A stretch of DNA of 64,000 nucleotides from Lysobacter soli (GCF_003382285.1 NZ_QTJR01000006.1:186001-250000), one strand, 5' to 3'. Shown: positions 7,292 through 17,165, numbered from the stretch's first letter. Notes: a model not told the origin generated them from the letters alone. Numbers and translations are program-made.

Positions 7292-8931
7292 GCGCGACGC
7301 GTTCGAAAGCGGGAAGTTCGATCCGCGCGTGGCTCGGCAACGGCGTCGCGTTGGCAGCGCTGTTCGCGGCGATCGTCGCGTTCGGCTATTGGCAGACGGA
7401 ATCATGGTGGGTCGCCTCGCCCCGCGCCGGCAGCTGGGTACTCGCGATGGTGGTCGCACTGGCCTTCGTCGGGTTGTGCGTGTCGACGTGGCTCGATGCG
7501 CGCGCGGATCGAGCCGCGTCTGACGTTCCCGATGCCGGTGGCGACGACGCGATGCTGCTCGCATGGGCCAGCCAGACCGGCTTCGGCCAGCAACTCGCCG
7601 AGCACACCGCGCAGGCGCTGCGCGACGCGGGAATGCCGGTGCGCGTGTTGCCACTGCATCGTGTCGATGCGGACGTGCTGCGCGCGCATCGCCGGGCGTT
7701 GTTCATCGCCAGCACCACCGGCGAAGGCGATCCGCCCGACCACGCGCTTGGCTTCACCCGTCACGTGCTCGGCCAGCCGATGACGCTCGTGGGGCTTGAG
7801 TACGCCGTGCTCGCGCTGGGCGATCGCGCCTACGACCGCTTCTGCGGCTTCGGTCGTCGCCTCGATCAATGGCTGCATCACAGCGGCGCGCAGCCGATGT
7901 TCGACCGCATCGACGTGGACGCCGGCGACGCCGGCGCGCTGCGGCATTGGCAGCATCGACTCGGTCAGCTTGCCGGTCACACCGCATTGGCCGACTGGAG
8001 CGCGCCGCGCTACCGCCCGTGGCGCTTGCAGGAACGGCGATGGCTCAATCCCGGCAGTGTCGGGGGACCGGCGTATCACGTCGCGCTGTTGCCGATGGAC
8101 GCGGGCGACCTCGATTGGCAAGCCGGCGACATCGCCGAGATCGGCCCGCGACATGCTCCGCCCGAGGTGGCGTCCTGGCTGCTCACCGCAAACCAGGACG
8201 GCGACGCGACCGTCGAACACAACGGCGAAACGCTGGAATTGGCGACCCTGCTCCAGCGCTCGCGCCTTCCGGAGCCCGCAGCCATCCAAGGTCATTCCGC
8301 GCAAGCCGTGGCCAACCTGCTGGAAGCGCTGCCGCATCGCGAGTACTCCATCGCCTCCGTGCCGCAGGATGGCGCGCTGCACCTGCTCGTCCGCCAGATG
8401 CGTCATCTCGACGGGCGGCTGGGCTGCGGCAGCGGCTGGCTGACTGCGCATGCCGATGTCGGCGCGACCATCGACGTCCGCATCCGCCGCAACATCGCTT
8501 TCCATGCTCCGGAGGACGACCGGCCGATGATCCTCGTCGGCAACGGCACCGGCCTCGCTGGCTTGCGCGCGCATCTGAAGGCGCGTGCACTCGCCGGCCA
8601 TCGCCGCAACTGGCTGGTTTTCGGCGAACGCCAGCGGGAACACGACTTCCACCATCGCGACGAGATCGAAGCCTGGTTCCGCCAAGGCCATCTGCAACAT
8701 CTCGACCTCGCCTTCTCCCGCGACGGCGCGCAGCGCGTGTACGTGCAGGACGTGTTGCGCGAACACAGCGGACGCCTGCGCGAATGGATTGCCGACGGCG
8801 CCGCCGTTTACGTGTGCGGCAGCCTCGAAGGCATGGCGCCCGCCGTGGATGCCGTGTTGCGCGACACCGTCGGCCTCGATGCGCTGGAAGCGATGGCCGC
8901 GGACGGGCGGTACTGCCGCGACGTCTACTGA
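7288..8931 (+). CDS. membrane-anchored NADPH diflavin reductase (CysJ-like)
   Basis: A 547-residue protein. Two hydrophobic helices (about residues 17-34 and 48-68) anchor it in the inner membrane. A flavodoxin-like FMN domain follows (LLAWASQTGFGQQLAEH; STTGEGDPPDHALGF), then an FAD-binding region (REYSIASVPQDG) and an NADPH-binding region (ILVGNGTGLAGLRAHLK; LVFGER; VYVCGSLEGMA) ending in YCRDVY, like CysJ. It should take electrons from cytoplasmic NADPH. The soluble paralogue CysJ is encoded at 15.3 kb, so this copy is probably not for sulfite. It overlaps apbE by 4 bp and ends the iron cluster. The following gene is convergent, 10 bp away. Confidence 0.92.
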   Translation: MSATRSKAGSSIRAWLGNGVALAALFAAIVAFGYWQTESWWVASPRAGSWVLAMVVALAFVGLCVSTWLDARADRAASDVPDAGGDDAMLLAWASQTGFGQQLAEHTAQALRDAGMPVRVLPLHRVDADVLRAHRRALFIASTTGEGDPPDHALGFTRHVLGQPMTLVGLEYAVLALGDRAYDRFCGFGRRLDQWLHHSGAQPMFDRIDVDAGDAGALRHWQHRLGQLAGHTALADWSAPRYRPWRLQERRWLNPGSVGGPAYHVALLPMDAGDLDWQAGDIAEIGPRHAPPEVASWLLTANQDGDATVEHNGETLELATLLQRSRLPEPAAIQGHSAQAVANLLEALPHREYSIASVPQDGALHLLVRQMRHLDGRLGCGSGWLTAHADVGATIDVRIRRNIAFHAPEDDRPMILVGNGTGLAGLRAHLKARALAGHRRNWLVFGERQREHDFHHRDEIEAWFRQGHLQHLDLAFSRDGAQRVYVQDVLREHSGRLREWIADGAAVYVCGSLEGMAPAVDAVLRDTVGLDALEAMAADGRYCRDVY

Positions 8932-8941
8932 CGCGTCGTCG

Positions 8942-9532
8942 TCAGCGCGCGCCTTCGACCGGCTCGATCCGGATCACGAGCAGTTCGCCACCGCCATCGA
9001 TCATGTGGCGAAGCCGTTCGCTGCCTGCGTCGAAGAACGCCGTGTCGCCCGCCGACATCGGCGGAAGACCCGAGTCGTCCGCGAATTGCGCCTGCCCCGC
9101 GATCAGGTGCGCGACCCACGTCGTGCCCGGATCGGCGAACAGCACCATCGGTCCCACCAGTGGCCGGTGCCACAGCGCGGCACGCACCCGGTTGCGTCGC
9201 CACATCAGGTTGAAGTCGTGCGTCGGGCCATCGAGCAGTTCGCCGATCACCTTGCGTTCGCCGGCGAATCGCAGGCGATCGTGTGGCGGATGGAGTTCGT
9301 GCGACTCACCGTCGTCGAAGCGCAAACGCACGCCGTTGCCGGTGAGCAGCACGAGCTCGCGATCAATGCCGGGAAAGGCCGAGAAATCCGAATCGCGCTC
9401 GATCTCCGCGATGGAAAGCCGCCAATCCCACGGTGCGTCCGGCGCGGCATCGTCGAGACGGCCGGCGTGGATCTCGCGCGTCCAGCCCATCTGGTTGCGC
9501 CAGCGCTCGCGCCGGTATTCGTTGGCGGGCAT
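8942..9532 (-). CDS. HutD/Ves family protein
   Basis: A 196-residue HutD/Ves-family cupin-like protein, recognised by the N-terminal YRRERWRNQMGWTREI, then DWRLSIAEIERDSDFSAFPGIDRELVLLTG and the HPPHDRLRFAGE and PTHDFNLMWRR segments. HutD is often linked to histidine degradation, but no hut gene is near. I prefer the ATG at 9532 (MPANEYRRERW), which matches the family start, to the upstream ATG at 9565. Biochemical role unknown; a regulatory or binding role has been proposed for the family. Confidence 0.85.
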   Translation of the reverse strand: MPANEYRRERWRNQMGWTREIHAGRLDDAAPDAPWDWRLSIAEIERDSDFSAFPGIDRELVLLTGNGVRLRFDDGESHELHPPHDRLRFAGERKVIGELLDGPTHDFNLMWRRNRVRAALWHRPLVGPMVLFADPGTTWVAHLIAGQAQFADDSGLPPMSAGDTAFFDAGSERLRHMIDGGGELLVIRIEPVEGAR

Positions 9533-9734
9533 CACCCGCGAACGGCTGTGTTGCTCGGGAACCATCCGTCACGTCCGGTAGTCGTTCGCCACAGTCTAGC
9601 GGGCGGCTTCCGTGCGGACTTCGGAACGGGTCGCAATGCTCCAGCGATCGAACCATCGGCGATCGCAGTGCCGGCCCGGCGCGACCGGCGTGCCGGATCG
9701 CGTCGATGGCGCCGGGCCGGCATGCGCCCCTCCC

Positions 9735-10121
9735 CTAGTGCCTGGTGGCAGCCGGCTTCGATGCGTTGGCCGCCGACGCTGCCGGTGCGGGCTTGGCTGC
9801 GGCTGCCGTAGCGGGCGCGCCGCCGCCGATCGCGATGCGGTCCTTGTTCTTCTCCACCGTCTTCAGGCCGATGCCCGGAACCTGCGCGAGCTGATCGGCG
9901 CTGCGGAACGGGCCGTTGGTCTTCCGGTAGGCGACGATCGCTTCCGCCTTGGCGGGGCCGATGTTCACCAGCACGCGATCCAGCGTGGCCGCGTCGGCGG
10001 TGTTGATGTTGACGGTCTCGGCGGCCATGGCCGTACCGGTGAGGACCAGCGACAGCAGCAGGGCCCGGACGAACATCGCGAAGGATCGGACAGCCGGGGA
10101 CCTGGTTTCGAACGATTGCAT
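9735..10121 (-). CDS. ComEA-like helix-hairpin-helix protein
   Basis: A 128-residue exported protein. The ATG at 10121 is fixed by AAGGAG six bases before it. The signal peptide covers about 1-33 (TGTAMA cleavage). The body holds two helix-hairpin-helix motifs (VNINTADAATLDRVLVNIG, about 37-55, and LAQVPGIGLKTVEKNKDRI, about 76-94), as in ComEA/YbaV, which bind double-stranded DNA in the periplasm during natural transformation. The last 30 residues are a low-complexity tail of Ala, Pro and Lys ending in His, like histone H1 tails. Other competence genes are absent nearby, except type IV pilus motor genes at 59-61 kb. Confidence 0.87.
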   Translation of the reverse strand: MQSFETRSPAVRSFAMFVRALLLSLVLTGTAMAAETVNINTADAATLDRVLVNIGPAKAEAIVAYRKTNGPFRSADQLAQVPGIGLKTVEKNKDRIAIGGGAPATAAAAKPAPAASAANASKPAATRH

Positions 10122-10404
10122 GAGCATCTCCTTGGGCCCGGACGGGCCCACGACGTGGATGGTTGGATGGCCGCCGAAGCGCTGCATGGGCGGCCAACAC
10201 AGTCTCCGGAGCGGGGACAGCCGGCCCTATCGGGCGATCCGCCGAAAACGGCAAGGAAACCGCCGCAACTATGCGTAGGCGCCATTTCGCTGTACGTCGG
10301 AACAATCCGCCGGCGTATCGGAAGCCTCCGGCGCTGCCTCGGGAGCCGGCCCGCCGTCACGGAGGCGTAAACTTGTCGTCCCCCGCTACGAGGCCGCATC
10401 CGCC

Positions 10405-11898
10405 ATGGACATCAGCAAGGTCGACCGCTACGTCGGCGACAAATGGGACGACGAGATCGTTCCCCAGCTCGTCGAGTACATCAAGATTCCCAACAAGTCC
10501 CCGATGTTCGACGCCGACTGGGTCAAGCACGGCTACATGGACGATGCGGTCAAGCTGATGGAAACCTGGGCCAAGGCCCAGCCGATTCCCGGCATGAAGG
10601 TCGAGGTGGTGCGCCTGGAAGGCCGCACGCCGCTGATCTTCATCGACATCCCGGCGTCCAACGGCGGCAGCAACGACGATTGCGTGCTGCTGTACGGCCA
10701 TCTGGACAAGCAGCCGGAAATGACCGGCTGGGATCCGGAATTCGGCCCGTGGAATCCGGTCATCAAGGGCGACCGCCTGTATGGCCGCGGCGGCGCCGAT
10801 GACGGTTACGCGATCTTCGGCTCGCTCACCGCCGTGCTCGCGCTGCAGGAGCAGCAACTGCCGCATGCGCGCTGCGTGATCCTTATCGAAGCGTGTGAGG
10901 AGTCCGGCAGCTACGACCTGCCCGCGTACGTCGACCACCTCGCCGACCGCATCGGCAAGCCCTCGCTGGTGGTGTGCCTGGATTCGGGCTGCGGCAACTA
11001 CGAGCAGCTGTGGTGCACGACCTCGCTGCGCGGCCTCGCCGGCGGCAATTTCACGGTGAAGGTGCTGGAAGAAGGCGTGCACTCGGGCGATGCGTCCGGC
11101 ATCGTGCCGTCGAGCTTCCGACTGCTGCGCCAGTTGCTCTCGCGACTGGAAGACGAGAACACCGGCAAGATCCGCGTCGACGGCCTGTTCGTGGATGTTC
11201 CGGAAGAACGCCTCGCGCAGGCGCGCGAAGCGGCGAAGGTGCTCGACACGGCGATCTTCGACAAGTTCCCGTTCCTGCCCGGCATGACGCCGATGGCGTC
11301 GGATCTGGCCGAGCTCGTGCTCAACCGCACGTGGCGTCCCGCGCTGTCGGTGACCGGCGTGGACGGCATGCCGCCGCTGGCGTCGGCCGGCAACGTGCTG
11401 CGTCCGTACACCTCGGTGAAGCTGTCGCTGCGCCTGCCGCCCACGCTCGACGGCAAGAAGGCCGGCGAACTGCTGCGCGAAGTGCTGACGAAGGATCCGC
11501 CGAACGGCGCGAAGGTGACGCTGGATCTGGAGAAGTCCTCCTCCGGCTGGAACGCACCCGCGCAGTCGCCGTGGCTGACCAAAGCCATCGATTCGGCGAG
11601 CCGCGAGTTCTTCGGCAAGCCGGCGATGTACATGGGCGAAGGCGGCTCGATCCCGTTCATGGGCATGCTCGGCGAGAAGTTCCCCGGTGCGCAGTTCATG
11701 ATCACCGGCGTGCTCGGCCCGCACAGCAACGCACACGGTCCGAACGAGTTCCTGCACATCCCGATGGGCAAGCGCGTGACGGCGTGCGTGTCGCGGGTGA
11801 TCGCCGAACACCACCAGGCGAGCCTGCGCGGCGAGACGACCGGCGCGTCGGTCGCGCCCGACAGCGGCGATCGCCACGGCGGCCACGGCTGCTGCTGA
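10405..11898 (+). CDS. M20-family metallopeptidase (dipeptidase/carboxypeptidase type)
   Basis: A 497-residue M20 peptidase of the large carnosinase/CNDP-like type. The co-catalytic metal site is visible: H99-x-D101 (YGHLDKQPE), D132 (GRGGADDG) and the E165-E166 pair (EACEESG); the C-terminal half has the GPHSNAHGPNE segment holding the last metal-ligand His. It has no signal peptide and should act on small peptides in the cytoplasm. The C-terminus ends in an odd His/Cys-rich tail (DRHGGHGCC) that is not part of the catalytic fold. A strong terminator follows within 30 bp, so it is probably a single-gene transcript. Confidence 0.92.
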   Translation: MDISKVDRYVGDKWDDEIVPQLVEYIKIPNKSPMFDADWVKHGYMDDAVKLMETWAKAQPIPGMKVEVVRLEGRTPLIFIDIPASNGGSNDDCVLLYGHLDKQPEMTGWDPEFGPWNPVIKGDRLYGRGGADDGYAIFGSLTAVLALQEQQLPHARCVILIEACEESGSYDLPAYVDHLADRIGKPSLVVCLDSGCGNYEQLWCTTSLRGLAGGNFTVKVLEEGVHSGDASGIVPSSFRLLRQLLSRLEDENTGKIRVDGLFVDVPEERLAQAREAAKVLDTAIFDKFPFLPGMTPMASDLAELVLNRTWRPALSVTGVDGMPPLASAGNVLRPYTSVKLSLRLPPTLDGKKAGELLREVLTKDPPNGAKVTLDLEKSSSGWNAPAQSPWLTKAIDSASREFFGKPAMYMGEGGSIPFMGMLGEKFPGAQFMITGVLGPHSNAHGPNEFLHIPMGKRVTACVSRVIAEHHQASLRGETTGASVAPDSGDRHGGHGCC

Positions 11899-11922
11899 TC
11901 GCGTTATCCGGCGGCCTCAGAG

Positions 11923-11948
11923 AACCCTCGCTCCGGCGAGGGTTTTTT
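11923..11948 (+). terminator. intrinsic terminator after the M20 peptidase gene
   Basis: An 8-bp perfect stem (ACCCTCGC/GCGAGGGT) with the TCCG tetraloop is followed by a run of T. It begins 25 bp after the peptidase stop codon. Confidence 0.9.
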
Positions 11949-12045
11949 GTTTACGCGCACACCATGGCGACCGTTCGTCGGCCCGATCGCCGCCCCGTTC
12001 CGGCGCTGCTACGCTGCGCCGGCATCACCACCCAAGGAGAACGTC

Positions 12046-12291
12046 ATGGGCAGTCTGCTCTACACGATCATCATCGGTGCGGTCATTGGTGTGCTGGCGC
12101 GGTTCTTCAAACCCGGAGCGGATCCGATGGGCTGGATCCTCACCATCCTGCTCGGCATCGTCGGCGCGTACATCGGCAGCCTGATCTACCCCGGTGGCGG
12201 CTTCATCGGCTTCGTCGTCTCGATCATCTGCGCCGTCGCGCTGTTGTTCCTTTACGAGATCGTGCGCAAGAAAACCGTGCGAACAGCCTGA
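12046..12291 (+). CDS. GlsB/YeaQ/YmgE-family small membrane protein
   Basis: An 81-residue, very hydrophobic protein of the family wrongly named transglycosylase-associated. It has three membrane segments (about 3-20, 29-46, 54-72), glycine-rich turns (IGAVIGVLARFF, GIVGAYIGSLIYPGGG) and a basic C-terminus. In other bacteria such genes respond to envelope or osmotic stress; their function is unknown. AAGGAG lies just before the ATG at 12046, which settles the start. Confidence 0.85.
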   Translation: MGSLLYTIIIGAVIGVLARFFKPGADPMGWILTILLGIVGAYIGSLIYPGGGFIGFVVSIICAVALLFLYEIVRKKTVRTA

Positions 12292-12311
12292 TACCGGTTC
12301 GTTATGCACGA

Positions 12312-12343
12312 AAGAAAAACCCCGGCTTTCGCCGGGGTGTTTC
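12312..12343. terminator. bidirectional intrinsic terminator between yeaQ-like gene and cysNC
   Basis: The stem ACCCCGGC/GCCGGGGT with a TTTC loop (12319-12338) is flanked by an A-rich left side (GAAAGAAAA) and a T-rich right side (GTTTCG). It sits between convergent genes and can serve both strands. Confidence 0.85.
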
Positions 12344-12367
12344 GTTGCGCGACCGACTATTCCTACG

Positions 12368-14251
12368 TCACTCCGTCAGGAAATCGATCACCCGCTGCGC
12401 GAGTCGTTCCGCATTGTCGGACACCGTGTCGAGCGACAGCTCCGCCGCTTCCGGCACTTCGTACGGCGAGTCGATGCCGGTGAAGTTTCGCAGCTGACCG
12501 GCGCGCGCCTTCGCGTAGAGGCCCTTCACGTCGCGCTTCTCGGCCACGGCGAGCGGCGTATCGATGTAGACCTCGACGAACTCGCCCGGCGCGAACAGCT
12601 CGCGCGCCATGCGGCGTTCGGCGCGGAACGGCGAGATGAAACTCACCAGCACGATCAGGCCCGCGTCGCTCATCAGCTTCGCGACTTCGGCCACGCGGCG
12701 GATGTTCTCCACGCGATCCTCGTCGGTGAAGCCAAGGTCCTTGTTGAGGCCGTGGCGCACGTTGTCGCCGTCGAGGATGAAGGTGTGGTAGCCCAATGCG
12801 TGCAGGCGCTTGTCGACGAGGTTGGCGATCGTCGACTTGCCCGAGCCCGACAGGCCCGTGAACCACAGCACGCGTGGCTTCTGCCCCTTGATGCGCGCAC
12901 GCGCGGCCTTGTCGACATCCAGGTGCTGCCAGTGGATGTTGCCCGCGCGGCGCAGCGCGAACTGCAGCGTGCCGGCGGCCACCGTCGCGTTGGTCTGGCG
13001 ATCGATCAGGATGAAGCCGCCGAGCGTGCGGTTGTCCGCGTAAGCCTCGAACGGCACCGGCTGGTCGAGATAGAGGTTGCAGTAGCCGACTTCGTTGAGT
13101 TCCAGGTGCTTCGCGGCCAGCGGCTCCTGCGTGTTCACGTCGGTCTTGTGCTTGATCTCCGTGACGCTGGCGCTGACGGTGCGCGTGCCGATCTTCAACC
13201 AGTACGGACGGCCCGGCAGCAGCGGCTGCTCGCCCATCCACAGCACCTGCGCGGCGAACTGGTCGGCGACCTGCGCCGGCCGATGCGCGTCGGCGATGAC
13301 GTCGCCACGACTGACGTCGAGTTCGTCGCGCAGCGTCAGCGTAATCGCCTGGCCTTCGCGCGCGACAGCGAGGTCGCCATCGGCGGTGACGATGCGCGCC
13401 ACGTGCGAACGACGGCCCGACGGCAATGCGACGATCTCGTCACCCGGGCGAATCTCGCCCGCCGCCACCGTACCCGCGAAGCCGCGGAAATCCTGGTTCG
13501 GCCGGTTGACCCACTGCACGGGAAGACGGAAGCCGACGTCCTGCGCCTGGCGAGACACGTCGACCGTTTCCAGGTATTCGAGCACGCTGGGGCCGCCGTA
13601 CCACGCGGTGCGTTCCGAGCGCCCCATCAGGTTGTCGCCCTGCAACGCCGACAACGGAATGGCCTGCACCTGTTCGATGCCGAGCGTGGCGGCGAGCTCG
13701 CGATAACCGGCTTCGATCTCGTCGAACACCGCGCGATCGAAATCGACCAGATCCATCTTGTTTACCGCCAGCAGCACGTGGCGGATGCCCAGCAGCGACA
13801 CGATGTAGCTGTGCCGGCGCGTCTGCGGCAGCAGCCCCTTGCGCGCATCGACCAGCACGACGGCGACATCGGCCGTGGACGCGCCGGTCGCCATGTTGCG
13901 CGTGTACTGCTCGTGACCCGGGCAGTCGGCGACGATGAACTTTCGCTTTTCGGTGCTGAAGAAGCGGTACGCGACATCGATGGTGATGCCCTGCTCGCGC
14001 TCGGCGGATAGTCCGTCGAGCAGCAGCGCATAGTCGATCGCCTCGCCCTGCGTGCCGTGGCGACGGCTGTCCTTCTCGAGCGCGGTCAACTGGTCGTCGA
14101 ACAACGCGCGGCTTTCGTACAGCAGCCGGCCGATCAGCGTGCTCTTGCCGTCGTCGACGCTGCCGCAGGTGATGAAACGCAGTAGGCCCTTGGTTTCGTG
14201 CTGGGCGAGGTAGGCGGCGATCGTCGCGCCCGCGTCGTGTGCGCGCGTCAT
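12368..14251 (-). CDS. cysNC: bifunctional sulfate adenylyltransferase subunit 1 / adenylylsulfate kinase
   Basis: A 627-residue fusion. Residues 1 to about 450 are CysN, the GTPase subunit of ATP sulfurylase, with GSVDDGKST (30-38), DCPGHEQY (109-116) and NKMD (164-167) followed by EF-Tu-like beta domains. Residues from about 458 are CysC, APS kinase, with Walker [10 protein letters not shown] (466-474) and the [10 protein letters not shown] signature. Together they turn sulfate first into APS and then into PAPS, paying with ATP and GTP. The fusion is the usual form in xanthomonads. Its ATG overlaps the cysD stop by one base (TGATG), so CysD and CysNC are translationally coupled. Confidence 0.96.
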   Translation of the reverse strand: MTRAHDAGATIAAYLAQHETKGLLRFITCGSVDDGKSTLIGRLLYESRALFDDQLTALEKDSRRHGTQGEAIDYALLLDGLSAEREQGITIDVAYRFFSTEKRKFIVADCPGHEQYTRNMATGASTADVAVVLVDARKGLLPQTRRHSYIVSLLGIRHVLLAVNKMDLVDFDRAVFDEIEAGYRELAATLGIEQVQAIPLSALQGDNLMGRSERTAWYGGPSVLEYLETVDVSRQAQDVGFRLPVQWVNRPNQDFRGFAGTVAAGEIRPGDEIVALPSGRRSHVARIVTADGDLAVAREGQAITLTLRDELDVSRGDVIADAHRPAQVADQFAAQVLWMGEQPLLPGRPYWLKIGTRTVSASVTEIKHKTDVNTQEPLAAKHLELNEVGYCNLYLDQPVPFEAYADNRTLGGFILIDRQTNATVAAGTLQFALRRAGNIHWQHLDVDKAARARIKGQKPRVLWFTGLSGSGKSTIANLVDKRLHALGYHTFILDGDNVRHGLNKDLGFTDEDRVENIRRVAEVAKLMSDAGLIVLVSFISPFRAERRMARELFAPGEFVEVYIDTPLAVAEKRDVKGLYAKARAGQLRNFTGIDSPYEVPEAAELSLDTVSDNAERLAQRVIDFLTE

Positions 14252-15162
14252 CAGAAATACCCTTCCTGCTTCTTCTTTTCCATCGACGCGGTCGGGTCGT
14301 GGTCGATCACGCGCCCCTGTCGTTCCGACGTCGTCGCCACCAGCATTTCGGCGATGATCTTCTCCAGCGAGTCGGCGTCGGATTCGATCGCGCCCGTCAA
14401 CGGATAGCAGCCCAGTGTGCGGAAGCGCACCTGCTTGAGTTGCGGCGATTCGCCATCGCGCAGCGGCAGACGCTCGTCATCGACCATGATCAGCGCGCCG
14501 TCGCGTTCGACGACGGGGCGCTGCGCCGCGAAGTACAGCGACGGCACCGGGATCTTCTCGCGATAGATGTACAGCCAGACGTCGAGTTCGGTCCAGTTCG
14601 ACAGCGGGAACACGCGCACCGATTCGCCCTTGTGGATGCGCGTGTTGTAGAGGTTCCACAACTCGGGGCGCTGGTGCTTGGGATCCCAGCGGTGCTGTTC
14701 GTTGCGGAACGAGAAGATGCGTTCCTTCGCGCGCGATTTCTCTTCGTCGCGACGCGCCCCACCAATGGCCGCGTCGTAACCGGCCGCGTCCAGCGCCTGC
14801 TTCAGCGCCTGCGTCTTCATCACGTCGGTGTGCACGGTGGCGCCATGGGTGATCGGACCGATGCCCTGCGCGATGCCTTCGGCGTTGGTGTGTACGTGCA
14901 GCTGCACGCCGGTGTCCCTGGCGCGCTGGTCCCGGAAGGCGATCATCTCGCGGAACTTCCAGCCGGTATCCACATGCAGCAGCGGAATCGGCGGGCGCGC
15001 CGGCGCGAACGCCTTCAGCAGCAGGTGCAGCAGCACCGAGCTGTCCTTGCCGATGGAATACAGCATCACCGGATGGCGGAACTCGGCCGCGACCTCGCGC
15101 AGGATGTGGATGCTTTCCGCTTCGAGGCGGTCGAGATGGCTCAGGTCCAGGGGCAACGTCAT
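14251..15162 (-). CDS. cysD: sulfate adenylyltransferase subunit 2
   Basis: 303 residues, the length of E. coli CysD. The PP-loop SIGKDS (36-41) binds ATP in the adenylylation of sulfate; [14 protein letters not shown] and [18 protein letters not shown] are family signatures. It forms a heterodimer with the CysN part of the next gene. The frame stays open 204 bp farther upstream, but only the ATG at 15162 begins with the conserved [20 protein letters not shown]. It is divergent from cysJ, with 185 bp between the two starts. Confidence 0.96.
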   Translation of the reverse strand: MTLPLDLSHLDRLEAESIHILREVAAEFRHPVMLYSIGKDSSVLLHLLLKAFAPARPPIPLLHVDTGWKFREMIAFRDQRARDTGVQLHVHTNAEGIAQGIGPITHGATVHTDVMKTQALKQALDAAGYDAAIGGARRDEEKSRAKERIFSFRNEQHRWDPKHQRPELWNLYNTRIHKGESVRVFPLSNWTELDVWLYIYREKIPVPSLYFAAQRPVVERDGALIMVDDERLPLRDGESPQLKQVRFRTLGCYPLTGAIESDADSLEKIIAEMLVATTSERQGRVIDHDPTASMEKKKQEGYF

Positions 15163-15347
15163 CGGATCTTGATCTTGCGAAATGGGGCGGCGGGCGCGGC
15201 GGACGCTCGCGGCAAGTTGACCACATTGTAGGAACGGCGGTGCTTCCGGCCGGAAATAAGCCACCGGCATGAGCGCATAACCCCTCATCCTTTCTGGTGG
15301 CCGCCGCCGGGACCTAGCCTGCAACGGTCCCCTTTTTCCCGTTGCCC
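15163..15347. promoter_or_regulatory. divergent cysD/cysJ promoter region, probable CysB target
   Basis: This gap must hold promoters for both cys operons. It is GC-rich except for the segments around 15255 (GGAAATAAGCC) and 15278 (CATAACCCCTCATCC), the most likely promoter or CysB-contact parts. CysB control is inferred from family knowledge and from cysB being encoded in the same locus; I cannot define a binding site. Confidence 0.4.
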
Positions 15348-17165
15348 ATGTCGGCCACCCTGCCAAACGTTTCCGCCGCGCTTGCCGCCCCCCTTACCGA
15401 GGACCGGCTTGCGGCGTTGGCGCGCGTGACCGACGGACTCGACAGCAACGGCCTGTGGTGGCTTTCCGGCTACGCCGCCGGCCTCGCATCGCGCGGCACC
15501 GCCGGCGTGCAAACGGTTACAGCGCCGGTCGCCGACGCCGCGCCCGCCGGGCGGCTGACGATCGTCTACGGCAGCCAGACCGGCAACGCGAAGCGGCTGG
15601 CCGAACAGCTCGCGCGCCAGAGCGAAGCCGCCGGCCTGCCCGTTCGCCTGCTGCGTGCCGATGCTTACCCCACGCGCGAGCTCAAGGACGAACGCACGCT
15701 GTACCTGGTCATCAGCACGCAGGGCGATGGCGATCCGCCGGACGATGCCCGCGCGCTGGTCGACTTCATCGCCGGCAAGCGCGCGCCCGAACTGAAGCAG
15801 CTGCGCTACGCCGTGTTGGGCCTGGGCGATTCGAGCTACCCGCAGTTCTGCGCGATCGGCCAACGGCTGGACGCGCGGCTGGCGGAACTGGGCGCCACGC
15901 GCCTGCTGCCGCGCGCCGATGCCGACCTCGACCTGGAAACCATCGCCGAGCCGTGGGTCGCGCAGGCGCTGGCGAAGGCGAAGGAGGCGCTGAAGCCTGC
16001 TGCGCCGCTCGCGACCGTCACGCCGCTGCGTCCGTTGCAGGCAACGCCGCTGCACGGCCGCGACGCGCCCTTCGCCGCCGAACTGCTCGCGAACCAGCGC
16101 ATCACCGCGCGCGGGAGCGTGAAGGACGTCCGGCACGTCGAACTGTCGCTGGAAGGCTCCGGCCTGCATTACGAGCCCGGCGACGCGCTCGGCCTGTGGC
16201 CGGTGAATCCGCCGGCGCTGGTCGAGGCGATCCTGCGCACGGGCGAACTCGACGCCGACGTCGTCGTCGAACACGGTGGCCAGCGGTTGCCGCTGCGGCA
16301 GTGGCTCGGCGAGAAGCGCGAGCTCACGAAGCTGGCGCGCCCGTTCGTCGCCAGTCACGCCGCGCAATCGCGCAGCGAGGAACTCAACGGCCTGCTCGCT
16401 CCCGACCGGCAACCCGCGCTGGCGAAGCTGCTGAACGAAGCGCAGGTGCTGGACCTGCTGCGCCGCTATCCGGCGTCGTGGAGCCCGGACGAACTCGTCG
16501 CCGCGCTGCGTCCGTTGACTCCACGCTTGTATTCCATCGCCTCCAGCCAGAAGCACGTCGGCGACGAAGTGCACCTGACCGTCGCCCACGTCGAATACGA
16601 CGATGGCGACGGCCTGCGCTGGGGCGCGGCGTCGAACCATTTCGCACGCAGCGAGGAAGGCGCGCGGCTGCCGGTGTTCATCGAACACAACGAGCGTTTC
16701 CGCCTCCCGGCCGATGCGTCCCGCGACGTGATCATGATCGGCCCCGGCACCGGCGTCGCGCCGTTCCGGGCATTCGTGCAGGAACGCGCCGCCGTCGGCG
16801 CGACGGGACGCAACTGGCTGTTCTTTGGCAACCCGCATTTCCGCAGCGATTTCCTCTACCAGGTCGAATGGCAGCAGGCGCTGAAGGACGGATCGCTGCA
16901 TCGCTTCGACCTGGCGTTCTCGCGCGACCAGGCGCACAAGGTCTATGTCCAGGACCGAGTGATCGAACGCGGGCGCGACCTCTTCGGCTGGCTCGAAGGC
17001 GGCGCGCACCTCTATGTCTGCGGCGACGCCACGCGCATGGCCAAGGACGTGCACGCGGCGCTGCTGTCGGTGATCGCCGAACACGGCGGCAAGTCGGCCG
17101 AAGACGCCGACGACTACCTCAACACCCTGCAGCAGCAGGGGCGCTACGCGCGGGACGTGTATTGA
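15348..17165 (+). CDS. cysJ: sulfite reductase [NADPH] flavoprotein alpha subunit
   Basis: 605 residues. The N-terminal 65 residues are followed by the flavodoxin domain (FMN loop GSQTGN 75-80), the FAD domain with [10 protein letters not shown], and the NADPH domain with [16 protein letters not shown] and the terminal YARDVY. It passes electrons from NADPH via FAD and FMN to CysI. Start: ATG 15348; a TTG six bases upstream is less likely. The stop overlaps the cysI start (TGATG). Confidence 0.96.
   Translation: MSATLPNVSAALAAPLTEDRLAALARVTDGLDSNGLWWLSGYAAGLASRGTAGVQTVTAPVADAAPAGRLTIVYGSQTGNAKRLAEQLARQSEAAGLPVRLLRADAYPTRELKDERTLYLVISTQGDGDPPDDARALVDFIAGKRAPELKQLRYAVLGLGDSSYPQFCAIGQRLDARLAELGATRLLPRADADLDLETIAEPWVAQALAKAKEALKPAAPLATVTPLRPLQATPLHGRDAPFAAELLANQRITARGSVKDVRHVELSLEGSGLHYEPGDALGLWPVNPPALVEAILRTGELDADVVVEHGGQRLPLRQWLGEKRELTKLARPFVASHAAQSRSEELNGLLAPDRQPALAKLLNEAQVLDLLRRYPASWSPDELVAALRPLTPRLYSIASSQKHVGDEVHLTVAHVEYDDGDGLRWGAASNHFARSEEGARLPVFIEHNERFRLPADASRDVIMIGPGTGVAPFRAFVQERAAVGATGRNWLFFGNPHFRSDFLYQVEWQQALKDGSLHRFDLAFSRDQAHKVYVQDRVIERGRDLFGWLEGGAHLYVCGDATRMAKDVHAALLSVIAEHGGKSAEDADDYLNTLQQQGRYARDVY

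Noticed and set aside
15455-17164. Upstream extension of the cysI frame across cysJ
   Set aside because: The frame is open by chance; the cysI protein begins at 17165 with a TGATG junction to cysJ.
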